64,000 nucleotides of DNA. Source: Cellulomonas sp. JH27-2. Lineage in GTDB: Bacteria; Actinomycetota; Actinomycetes; Actinomycetales; Cellulomonadaceae. Shown here one piece after another: positions 24,487 to 32,802 of this stretch (position 1 is the stretch's first letter; each line of letters begins with the position of its first letter). Both the position numbers and the translations under genes were made by a program. A model generated the notes under the pieces. That model had not been told where the DNA came from, made no database searches, and saw only the letters and a list, made by a program, of their open reading frames with translations. The stretch spans positions 434,001 to 498,000 of the forward strand of contig NZ_JACYFR010000002.1 in the NCBI RefSeq assembly GCF_014837175.1, given 5' to 3'.

Positions 24487-27320
24487 GCGCCCCCACCCGT
24501 CCCCCCGCCTCCGAGCCGCACCTCCCCGAGCGTGGGCCGCAGCGCTTCCAGCAGGCCGCCGGTGACATCGAGTCGACGCGGTCGCGCTGGAGCGGTCTCG
24601 GCGCGGCGATCGTGCTGCTGCTGCTCGTCGTCGGCGTCCCCGTCGCCCTCCTGCTGCTCGATGCCGCCCCGAAGCTGCCCACCGGGCTGCCGACGCGCGA
24701 GCAGCTGACGGGCTCCATCGGCGCCGAGCAGATCGTCGCGGTGCTGGTGTGGATCGTGTGGCTGGCGTGGCTCCAGTTCACCATCTGCGTGCTCGTCGAG
24801 CTCCGGTCCGCGGTCCGCGGCATCGGGATGCCCGCCCGGGTCCCTCTCGCCGGGCCCAGCCAGCGTGCGGCCCGCACGCTCGTCGCAGCCGTCCTGCTCC
24901 TCGTCACCGCGGCGGGCCAGGCCAACGCGGTCACCCACGCGACGATCGACACGGCCACGTCCTCGCACGTCGCGGCCGTCGCCTCGGCGACACCCGGTCC
25001 CGCGGTGGCCGACGAGGCCGCACCCGCCGCCCAGGCCGAGCACCGCGCCGAGAGCGAGGGCACGAAGACCTACCACCTCGGCGACATCGTGCTCGACGAG
25101 GACGAGGGCAAGGAGCTCGTCGGCAAGCGGGTCGCCGTCGTGAACCCGCCCGAGGGGCGCTACCACGACAACCTCTGGGACATCGCGGAGCGGCACCTGG
25201 GGGAGGGGCGGCGCTACCACGACATCTACGAGCTCAACAAGGGCCGTGACCAGCCCGACGGCCAGGAGCTGACCCTGGCCCGGCTCATCCAGCCGGGGTG
25301 GCTGCTGGTGATGCCCGAGGACGCCACTGACGTCGAGCGCGTGACGGTCACGGTCGAGGCGCCGGCGGAGACGCCTGTGCAGGCACCGGCCGACGCCCCG
25401 TCCGCGCCTGTGGACCAGGCCGTGGACCACGCCGGAGCCGCGGCCTCCGACCAGGCCCCGGCGGCGACCCAGGAGTCGACCACGAACGACGTGCAGAGCC
25501 TGGCGGGTGCGGGTCTGCTCGCGGCCGGGCTGCTCGCCGCGCTCGTCGCGATGCGACGCCGTCGGCGCACGCCCACGCCCGGCGACGAGGCCGTCGAGAT
25601 GGAGGTCGCGCTGCGCGTCGGGGCCGATCCCGAACGTGCGCGGCGGCTCGACAACGGCCTGCGCCAGCTCGCGGCCGGCTGCCAGGCCGACGGGCGCGAC
25701 CTGCCTGCGGTCTACGCAGCGCAGATCGACGACACCGCGCTGACCGTCTTCCTGGCGCCCGTCGACGCGAACCCTCCGGCGCCCTGGACGGCAGCCGAAG
25801 GCGGCCGGCAGTGGCGACTGGAGGCCGACGCACCGACGACACCGGCGCGGGGTGTCGCAGCACCGTTCCCGGGCCTCGTCTCGCTCGGTCGCAGCCCGCA
25901 GGACGCCGACGTGCTCGTCGACCTCGAGGCCGCGCAGGGGCCCATCAGCATCGTCGGGGACGAGACCGCAGCGCACGAGCTGGCCACCGCGATCGCGGCG
26001 GAGCTCGCGACCAACCTGTGGTCCGACGGGCTGCGCGTGACCGGCGTGGACCTGCCGGGTGCCCTGAGCGACGTGGGCGGCGACCGCTACCGGGAGGCGT
26101 CCGACCTCGCACTCGTGCTGCCCGACCTGGCCGCGCGTCAGGAGGACGTGCTCGGGTCGAGCGTCCTCGCGGGGCGCCTTCGTTCGGGCGGCAGCGCGCT
26201 GCCCGAGTACGTGGTGGCTGGGCGGGCACCGGCACCGCAGGACGGCGCCCGCCTGGGCGAGATCTCCGGTAGCGGCGGGCGCGCGGCCTGGGGTGCGGTC
26301 GTCGTCGGTGACGTGCCGGGGGCGCGGTGGCGCATCGAGGTGGACACCGAGGGGTCCGCGGCGATCGATGCGCTGGGCATCCGCGTGACGGCCAACCGGC
26401 TGTCGGAGGCGCGGATCGCGGCGCTCGGTGAGCTGCTGGCACCCGCGCCGGACGAGCACGAGCCGACCGGTGGCGGGGTCGACGTTGAGGGCCACCTCGA
26501 CCGTCCCGACCTGCCTCCGAGCAACCGTGCGCTCGGCACGGCCGACCTGTGGGCGGCGCCGGTCCGGGTGCTCGTTCTCGGCACGCCGCGCGTCGAGGCC
26601 GAGGGGCCGATCGAGGACGACCGGCGCGACCTGTGCACCGAGCTCGTCGTGCACCTGGCGCTGCATCCGGAGGGCGTCCACCCGACGGTCCTCGGTGCCG
26701 CCGTCTGGCCGCGAGGGGTCACGACGGCCGTCGTCAACGCGACCGTCGCACGAGCCCGCGAGTGGCTCGGCAAGGATGCGCACGGCGCGCCGCACCTGCG
26801 GCACACCATGGACGGCAACCTGGTCCTGGGGGCACGCGCGGTCCTCGACTGGGACGTGGTGCAGTCCCTGCTGAACGCGTCGCGGACGGCGTCGTCGCAG
26901 GCCGACGAGGCGGCGGCGCTGCGCGAGGCGCTCGCTCTCGTGCGCGGGGAGACGCTCGCGGAGGTCCCCACAGGGCGGTACTCGTGGCTGGCCCGTGCCC
27001 GCCTCGAGCGCGATGCTCGCACGGTGCTCGTCGACGCCGCGCACCGGTTGGCCGTGCTCATGCTCGACGACGACGACCCGGGGGCCGCGCGCGCTGCGGT
27101 CTCGGCGGGGCTCGAGGTCGCACCGACCGACGAGCTGCTGTGGCGGGACCTGCTGCGGGCAGTGTGGCTCGAGTCGGGTGCGGACGGCGTGCGGGCCGCT
27201 GCCGACGAGATGCACCGCGAGCTGCGAGACGCGGGTGTGCGGGAGATCTCGGCCCCCACGGCGGCGCTGCTCGAGGAGCTTGCACCGTCGGGCGGGGCGG
27301 ACCGAGCAGCAGGAAGTTGA
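24483..27320 (+). CDS. Transmembrane LysM protein with SARP/BTAD C-terminus
   Basis: A 945-residue protein coupled by a GTGA overlap to the TadG-like gene. Three membrane segments (about 36-60, 80-105, 125-148) precede an external region with a LysM domain (about 226-278; NLWDIAERHLGEGRRYHDIY ... IQPGWLLVMP). After a Pro/Ala linker a fourth segment (about 338-358, followed by MRRRRRTPT) returns the chain to the cytoplasm. The C-terminus carries an OmpR-like winged helix (about 693-795) and a bacterial transcriptional activator domain (about 800-935). The plan suggests a direct sensor that binds peptidoglycan outside and DNA or a partner inside. Similar genes accompany Tad clusters in other actinobacteria, as I recall; the role is unproven. 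Confidence 0.8.
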   Translation: MSAPTRPPASEPHLPERGPQRFQQAAGDIESTRSRWSGLGAAIVLLLLVVGVPVALLLLDAAPKLPTGLPTREQLTGSIGAEQIVAVLVWIVWLAWLQFTICVLVELRSAVRGIGMPARVPLAGPSQRAARTLVAAVLLLVTAAGQANAVTHATIDTATSSHVAAVASATPGPAVADEAAPAAQAEHRAESEGTKTYHLGDIVLDEDEGKELVGKRVAVVNPPEGRYHDNLWDIAERHLGEGRRYHDIYELNKGRDQPDGQELTLARLIQPGWLLVMPEDATDVERVTVTVEAPAETPVQAPADAPSAPVDQAVDHAGAAASDQAPAATQESTTNDVQSLAGAGLLAAGLLAALVAMRRRRRTPTPGDEAVEMEVALRVGADPERARRLDNGLRQLAAGCQADGRDLPAVYAAQIDDTALTVFLAPVDANPPAPWTAAEGGRQWRLEADAPTTPARGVAAPFPGLVSLGRSPQDADVLVDLEAAQGPISIVGDETAAHELATAIAAELATNLWSDGLRVTGVDLPGALSDVGGDRYREASDLALVLPDLAARQEDVLGSSVLAGRLRSGGSALPEYVVAGRAPAPQDGARLGEISGSGGRAAWGAVVVGDVPGARWRIEVDTEGSAAIDALGIRVTANRLSEARIAALGELLAPAPDEHEPTGGGVDVEGHLDRPDLPPSNRALGTADLWAAPVRVLVLGTPRVEAEGPIEDDRRDLCTELVVHLALHPEGVHPTVLGAAVWPRGVTTAVVNATVARAREWLGKDAHGAPHLRHTMDGNLVLGARAVLDWDVVQSLLNASRTASSQADEAAALREALALVRGETLAEVPTGRYSWLARARLERDARTVLVDAAHRLAVLMLDDDDPGAARAAVSAGLEVAPTDELLWRDLLRAVWLESGADGVRAAADEMHRELRDAGVREISAPTAALLEELAPSGGADRAAGS

Positions 27321-27447
27321 ACAATCGTCCGGTTCGACGGGCATGTCCGATCCTCGGGCGATCGCCTGCCGGACCGGGAGATGGACGGTAACGTCCACGA
27401 CGAGCGGCGGCGTCAGCAGGGCGTCGCCACGATCAAAGGAGAACTCC

Positions 27448-27720
27448 GTGGCGGTCGGTGCAGAGCTCAGTACCCTTCAGTCCCTCCACAAGACGTTCGT
27501 CGCGAAGGCCCAGGAGGCCCACGACATCAAGACGAAGGTCGACACGGCCCTGCACAGCGCTGTGTGGACGGGTAAGTACTCCGAGGACTTCCGGACGGCG
27601 TGGACGGACTACCGCGCCAACCTCGACAAGCTGCAGGAGGCGCTCGACGGCGCCGCCAAGGACGTCAAGACGAACCACAACAACATCGCTGCTGCGACGG
27701 GCGAGCCCGACCGCATCTGA
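27448..27720 (+). CDS. WXG100-family protein (ESAT-6-like)
   Basis: A 90-residue helical hairpin protein with the central motif AVWTGKYSEDF (Trp-X-Gly) in the turn between two helices, as in type VII secretion substrates. No signal peptide or membrane segment. The GTG is preceded by AAAGGAG. It is followed by two hairpins before the FtsK-type ATPase gene, so it is probably expressed at a higher level, as expected for a secreted small substrate. The 127-base gap before it contains TAACGT (27389-27394) as a possible -10 box but no clear -35. Confidence 0.88.
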   Translation: MAVGAELSTLQSLHKTFVAKAQEAHDIKTKVDTALHSAVWTGKYSEDFRTAWTDYRANLDKLQEALDGAAKDVKTNHNNIAAATGEPDRI

Positions 27721-27729
27721 GCACCACCG

Positions 27730-27759
27730 GACGGCCCGCTCCACCCGGGGCGGGCCGTC
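27730..27759 (+). terminator. Terminator-like hairpin after the WXG100 gene
   Basis: A perfect 10-bp stem (GACGGCCCGC / GCGGGCCGTC) with a 10-nt loop begins 9 bases after the WXG100 stop. A second small hairpin (GGCCGT-TCG-ACGGCC) follows at about 27777-27791. No T tract. Partial termination here would raise WXG100 mRNA relative to the large ATPase gene. Confidence 0.55.
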
Positions 27760-27796
27760 ACGCGCCCGGCAGGCGGGCCGTTCGACGGCCGCCCAC

Positions 27797-27822
27797 CTGA
27801 TCCCGGACATCTGATCCCGGAC
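27797..27822 (+). repeat. 12-bp direct repeat before the FtsK-type ATPase gene
   Basis: CTGATCCCGGAC occurs at 27797-27808 and again at 27811-27822, ending just before the AGGAG ribosome binding site of the gene at 27841. It could be a regulator site or a small duplication; nothing else identifies it. Confidence 0.6.
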
Positions 27823-27840
27823 CACTGACAGGAGCCTTGA

Positions 27841-30800
27841 GTGCGGCTGATCCTCAGCGTCGTCGTCCCCGGTGCCGACGGACCTGTGGACGTCGTCGTC
27901 GAGTGCGCGCCCGGCGCGCGCATCAGCGACCTGGGCTCGGCGCTGGCCGACGCCCTGCGCTACGAGCAGCCGAGCGTGGTCCCGCGCGGGTCCGGGCACC
28001 TCGGCGTCGTCGAGGTCTCCCGCTCGCACGACGGTGCCGGCGTCCCGCTGTGGTGGCGCGGCCAGGAGCTCGACGCTGCGCAGGCCGTCGACGCGAGCCC
28101 GCTGCGGCACGGCCACGTCGTCGGGCTGGGGCGCGACGCACGCGACGTCTGGGACGAGCCCTTCGGTGCGGCCGAGGTGCGCGTCGTGTCCGGGCGGGGC
28201 GCGGGGCGGGTGCACCGGCTCGGTCCCGGCCGGCACCAGATCGGGTCGGGTCGCGCCTCGTCCGTGCGGATCGACGGCGGACCGGAGCTCGCGGTCGTGC
28301 TCGACGTGGGCATCGACGGTTCCGTGACCGTCAGCGTGCCCGACGAGCTCTCGACCGCGACGCTCCCGCCGCCCCGACGTCTGCGCCCGCTCGAGGGTCC
28401 CATCGTCACGCGGCCCGAATCCGGGTCGCCCCGGACCGCGGCCAAGGGCCGTCGGTACGCGGCCATGCTGGAGCGGGCGCGCAGCGGCGGTTCGGGCATC
28501 GACGAGGTGGACCCCGAGGCCGATCGCCCGCTCGTCCACCTGGGGCGCCTGCCCGTCGACGGGCTGCGGGCGTGGCGGACGGGCGACTCGCTGGTCGTCG
28601 GCGACGTCGTCCTCGAGCTCGCCGCGCACGAGCCGCCCGACGCGTCGCTCTCGCCCAGCCCCGAGGGCGCAACGCTCGACTTCAACCGTCCGCCGCGGAT
28701 CCTGCCGCCCGTGCGGACCAGCGAGTTCCGGCTGCCGGCCGAGCCGCGCACGCCGGACAAGCAGGGCTTCCCGCTCACGATGGTGATCCTGCCGGTCGTC
28801 ATGGGCGGCGCCATGTTTGCCATCACGGGCCAGGCGTACACGCTCATCATCGTGGCGCTGTCACCGGCGATGGCGATCTCCAACTGGGTGACTTCCCGCA
28901 AGCAGCGCCGCGGCCAGCACGTCGACGCGGTCAAGACCTTCACCGAGCGGACGTCGCGCGTCGAGGCGGACGCGTACGCGGCGCTGACGAGCGAGAGCGC
29001 CGCGCGCCGCCGCGACCTGCCCGATCCCGCGACCGTGCTGCTGTTCGCCACGGGCCCGCGATCGCGGCTCTGGGAACGCCGCCGCACCGACCCGGACTGG
29101 ATGCTCGCGCGCGTCGGTACCGCCGACGTCCCCAGCGAGGTCTCGCTGCGCGACCCGGCGCGCGAGGACCACGAGCGTGAGCAGCACTGGACGGCCGCGG
29201 ACGTGCCCGTCGCCGTGCCGCTGGCCCGCGTCGGCGTCACGGGCGTGGCAGGCAGCGACGAGGACCGCCGACGGCTGGCCGGCTGGATGGTCGCGCAGGT
29301 CGCGGCGTCGCACTCGCCCGCCGACGTCTCCGTGGTGCTGCTGGCCGAGCCCGGGGCCGATGCGGACTGGCGGTGGGTCCGGTGGCTGCCGCACCTGCGC
29401 CGGGACGCCGGGCCTCTGGTGTCGGTGGGCAACGACGACGAGACGACGGCGCGCCGGGTCGCCGAGCTTCTCGACGTCGTCGAGCGCCGCAAGGCCACGT
29501 CGCGCGACGACAAGGGGTTCTCGGGCGTCGCTGCCGCCCTGCCGCCACCCGTGCTCGTGGTGCTCGACGGTGCGCGCCGCATCCGCCTGCTCCCCGGGCT
29601 CGTCACGTTGCTGCGCGAGGGACCGGCGGTGGGCGTGCTGTTCCTGTGCCTCGACGAGCAGGAGCGTCAGCTCCCCGAGGAGTGCCGGGCCGTGGTCCGG
29701 CTCGAGGACGGCACCGCCCTGGTGACGGTCGCGGGCCAGGACGCGATCGAGGGCGTGCGGGCGGATCTCGTCGAGCCCGCGTGGCTGGAGCGTCTGTCCC
29801 GCGCGCTGTCGCCCATCCGGGACATCAGCACGGAGGACCTCGCATCGACGCTCCCGTCGTCGTCGCGCCTGCTCGACGTGCTGGACCTCGATCCGCCCCG
29901 CGCGTCCGACGTCGCCGCCGGGTGGGCTTCCGGCGGCCGCACCACGCGGGCCGTCATCGGCGAGACGGGCGACGGGCTGTTCACGGTCGACATCCGCGCC
30001 GACGGCCCGCACGGCCTGGTCGCCGGCACCACCGGTTCCGGCAAGTCGGAGCTCCTGCAGACCCTCATCGCCTCGCTCGCGGTCGGCAACCGGCCCGACG
30101 AGATGACGTTCGTGCTCGTCGACTACAAGGGCGGCGCGGCGTTCAAGGACTGCAACAACCTGCCGCACACCGTCGGCATGGTCACCGACCTCGACACGCA
30201 CCTGACGACGCGCGCGCTGGAGAGCCTGGCGGCCGAGCTGCGGCGTCGCGAGCACCAGCTCGCGACCCTGGGCGCGAAGGACATCGAGGACTACCTCGGG
30301 GCGCGCGGCCCGCACGACGCGCCGATGCCACGTCTGCTCATCGTCATCGACGAGTTCGCGGCGCTGGTCGCCGAGCTGCCCGACTTCGTCACGGGTCTGG
30401 TCGACATCGCCCGACGGGGCCGGTCGCTCGGCGTCCACCTGCTGCTCGCGACGCAGCGACCCGCCGGTGTCGTCAGCGCGGAGATCAAGTCCAACACCAA
30501 TCTGCGCATCGCCCTGCGCGTGACCGACCGCAACGACAGCCAGGACGTCATCGAAGGTCCGGAGTCGGCGGAGATCGCGCAGAACCTGCCCGGCCGGGCC
30601 TATGCGCGGCTCGGCCACTCGAGCCTCGTCGCGTTCCAGTCGTCGCGCGTGGGAGGCCGCCCGACCAGCTCGTCGGGCGGGGGAGCGGTGGAGGTCGCGC
30701 CGCTCGGGTGGGCCGCCCTGGGCCGGCCCGTCCCCACGCAGCGCTCGTCCCAAGAAGACGACGTCGACACGCCGACCGACCTCGCCTCGCTCGTCGCCGC

Positions 30801-32454
30801 GGTGCTGGAGGCGGCGCAGACGTCGGGCGTGGCAGCACCGCCGCCGCCCTGGCTCCCGGCGCTGCCGGAGGTCGTCACCCTCGACGAGCTCGCCGACACG
30901 GCGGGCCGGGAGCTCCCGTCGTCGCCGTTCGTGCTGCCGTACGGCCTGGTCGACCTGCCCTCGCAGCAGCGCCGCGACGTGGCGTCGCACGATGTGGAGC
31001 ACGGCGGGCACCTGGCTGTCGTCGGCGCCTCGCGCTCCGGTCGATCCACGGTCCTGCGCACGCTCGCGGCCGCCGTCGGGCAGCGTGTCACCCCGCGCGA
31101 CGTCCACCTGTACGGCGTCGACTGCGGCAACAACGCGCTGCTGCCGCTCGTCGGTCTCCCGCACACGGGCGCCGTCGTCTCCCGTGACCAGCCCGAGCGG
31201 CTGGCACGCCTGACCAGGCGCCTGCGCGCGGAGATCTCGCGGCGCCAGAGGCTGCTCGCGGAGCAGTCGTTCGCGGACGTCTCCGAGCAGCGCGCAGGGG
31301 TGGCGCCCGACGAGCGCCTGCCCTTCGTCCTGGTGCTGCTCGACCGCTGGGAGGGCTTCATCCAGGCATTCGAGGACTACGACCAGGGCGTCCTGGTCGA
31401 CCTGTGGACCCAGATCCTGCAGGAGGGCCCGGGGGCGGGGGTCAAGGTGGTGCTCAGCGGCGACCGCAGTCTGCTGACCGGCCGCATCTCCACCCTCACC
31501 GAGGACCGCATCATGCTGCGCATGCCCGAGCCGGGCGACTACGCATCGGTGGGCATGAGCCCGCGGGAGGTGCCCGGCGACATGGGCGACGGGCGGGCGT
31601 TCCGCTCCCAGGGCTCCCAGGAGCTGCAGGTCGCGGTGCTCGACCAGGAGGTGGGCGGGGCCGAGCAGGTGGCGGCGCTGCAGCGGATCGCACGCGACGC
31701 GACCGATCGCGCCGCCTCGCGTGCCGGGGCCGTCCCGGAGCACCAGGTGCCGTTCCGGGTCGACGACCTGCCGGCGAAGATCGACCTCGCGCGGGCGATC
31801 ACGCTCGGCGGCCGGGCGCTCCCGCGGACCGCGGTCCCGGCCGGCGTCGGCGGCGACAGCCTGACCCTGTTCGGTTTCGAGGCCGAGGAGCACGGGCCCG
31901 GTCTGCTGGTGGCCGGGCCGCGCCGCTCCGGCCGCAGCACGGCGCTCATGACGATGGGCGTCTCGGCGCTCGAGCGCGGCTGGGCCGTCGGCATCGTGAC
32001 CCCGCGTCGCAGCGTGCTGCGCGACCTGGCCGGCACCCCCGGTCTCGTCGGCGAGCTGACCCTCGAGTCCGATCGCGACGACGTCCGCGAGGTCCTCGCC
32101 GCGCTCGTCCCCAGCGAGGACCGGCCCACCCTCCTGCTCGTCGACGACCTCGAGCTGCTCGGCACGGACGGCGTGCTCGCCGACGCGATCGTCGACTACG
32201 TCGGCGAGCTGCGCGACCGACCCGGCATGGTCATCGGTGCGGGCACCACGGACGAGCTCTCCGGTTCCTACCGCGGCCCCGCGCCCACGCTGAAGAAGTC
32301 CCGCAGCGGCCTGCTCCTGTGCCCCGCCTCGCCGAACGACGGGGACGTCTTCGGCCTCCGGCTGCCGAGATCCGTCATCGGGTCCGCCGTCCCGGGGCGC
32401 GGCATCATGTCGTCGGGGGGCCAGTGGCAGAGCGTGCAGGTGCCGGTGCCGTGA
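27841..32454 (+). CDS. EssC/EccC-type FtsK/SpoIIIE ATPase of a type VII-like secretion system
   Basis: A 1537-residue single-chain ATPase. The N-terminus (about 1-45) looks ubiquitin-like and an FHA-like segment lies at about 115-175 (GRHQIGSGRASSVRIDGG). Two membrane helices follow at about 309-348. Three FtsK/SpoIIIE modules come next: the first has an intact P-loop GTTGSGKSE (about 729-737) and Walker B LLIVIDEFAAL (about 830); the second (GASRSGRST, about 1061) and third (GPRRSGRST, about 1357) have Arg in place of the P-loop Lys. FHA-TM-TM-ATPase x3 resembles EssC of Firmicutes more than split EccCa/Cb. The GTG start has AGGAG upstream. It should drive export of the WXG100 proteins nearby. 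Confidence 0.88.
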   Translation: MRLILSVVVPGADGPVDVVVECAPGARISDLGSALADALRYEQPSVVPRGSGHLGVVEVSRSHDGAGVPLWWRGQELDAAQAVDASPLRHGHVVGLGRDARDVWDEPFGAAEVRVVSGRGAGRVHRLGPGRHQIGSGRASSVRIDGGPELAVVLDVGIDGSVTVSVPDELSTATLPPPRRLRPLEGPIVTRPESGSPRTAAKGRRYAAMLERARSGGSGIDEVDPEADRPLVHLGRLPVDGLRAWRTGDSLVVGDVVLELAAHEPPDASLSPSPEGATLDFNRPPRILPPVRTSEFRLPAEPRTPDKQGFPLTMVILPVVMGGAMFAITGQAYTLIIVALSPAMAISNWVTSRKQRRGQHVDAVKTFTERTSRVEADAYAALTSESAARRRDLPDPATVLLFATGPRSRLWERRRTDPDWMLARVGTADVPSEVSLRDPAREDHEREQHWTAADVPVAVPLARVGVTGVAGSDEDRRRLAGWMVAQVAASHSPADVSVVLLAEPGADADWRWVRWLPHLRRDAGPLVSVGNDDETTARRVAELLDVVERRKATSRDDKGFSGVAAALPPPVLVVLDGARRIRLLPGLVTLLREGPAVGVLFLCLDEQERQLPEECRAVVRLEDGTALVTVAGQDAIEGVRADLVEPAWLERLSRALSPIRDISTEDLASTLPSSSRLLDVLDLDPPRASDVAAGWASGGRTTRAVIGETGDGLFTVDIRADGPHGLVAGTTGSGKSELLQTLIASLAVGNRPDEMTFVLVDYKGGAAFKDCNNLPHTVGMVTDLDTHLTTRALESLAAELRRREHQLATLGAKDIEDYLGARGPHDAPMPRLLIVIDEFAALVAELPDFVTGLVDIARRGRSLGVHLLLATQRPAGVVSAEIKSNTNLRIALRVTDRNDSQDVIEGPESAEIAQNLPGRAYARLGHSSLVAFQSSRVGGRPTSSSGGGAVEVAPLGWAALGRPVPTQRSSQEDDVDTPTDLASLVAAVLEAAQTSGVAAPPPPWLPALPEVVTLDELADTAGRELPSSPFVLPYGLVDLPSQQRRDVASHDVEHGGHLAVVGASRSGRSTVLRTLAAAVGQRVTPRDVHLYGVDCGNNALLPLVGLPHTGAVVSRDQPERLARLTRRLRAEISRRQRLLAEQSFADVSEQRAGVAPDERLPFVLVLLDRWEGFIQAFEDYDQGVLVDLWTQILQEGPGAGVKVVLSGDRSLLTGRISTLTEDRIMLRMPEPGDYASVGMSPREVPGDMGDGRAFRSQGSQELQVAVLDQEVGGAEQVAALQRIARDATDRAASRAGAVPEHQVPFRVDDLPAKIDLARAITLGGRALPRTAVPAGVGGDSLTLFGFEAEEHGPGLLVAGPRRSGRSTALMTMGVSALERGWAVGIVTPRRSVLRDLAGTPGLVGELTLESDRDDVREVLAALVPSEDRPTLLLVDDLELLGTDGVLADAIVDYVGELRDRPGMVIGAGTTDELSGSYRGPAPTLKKSRSGLLLCPASPNDGDVFGLRLPRSVIGSAVPGRGIMSSGGQWQSVQVPVP

Positions 32455-32500
32455 GACGGGCACGTGGGACAGGACGAGGACGACACGAGGAGCGAGAGCA

Positions 32501-32791
32501 GTGACCGACGACGACAAGGTGGCCAACGAGTACCGCAGTGCGCTGGGCGCCGCCACCCCCGGCGCGCAGTCGCAGGCGTACGACGTACGGGCCGCCTTCT
32601 CGAGCGTCCTCAGCGCATTGAACGCCAAGGCGTGGGTCAGCACCACGGCCGACGCCTTCTCGAGCACGTGCACCAGCAAGCAGGGCTCGGCGGGCGACGC
32701 GGCCGACGACTGCGTCGAGGAGATGACGTCGCGGCACGGCCGCGAGCCGCTCAAGGTCGACAAGACCGACTACCGCGCCAACTGGTCCTGA
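32501..32791 (+). CDS. Small WXG100-like protein
   Basis: A 96-residue protein with no signal or membrane segment. It has the size and helical character of WXG100 partners, but the turn reads KAWVSTTADAF, with Ser where the Gly of WXG stands. Two cysteines (CTSKQ..., and DDCVEE) could form a disulphide. GAGGAG precedes the GTG. It lies 46 bases after the ATPase gene and 11 before the large candidate substrate, so it may be the partner or chaperone of that protein. Confidence 0.65.
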   Translation: MTDDDKVANEYRSALGAATPGAQSQAYDVRAAFSSVLSALNAKAWVSTTADAFSSTCTSKQGSAGDAADDCVEEMTSRHGREPLKVDKTDYRANWS

Positions 32792-32802
32792 GGGAGTCCG
32801 CC

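Noticed and set aside
28861..32763. A very long open frame on the minus strand opposite the EssC-like ATPase gene
   Set aside because: It is antisense to a gene with clear domains; its product is low-complexity Arg/Ala/Asp/His-rich, as expected from the GC-rich complementary strand.
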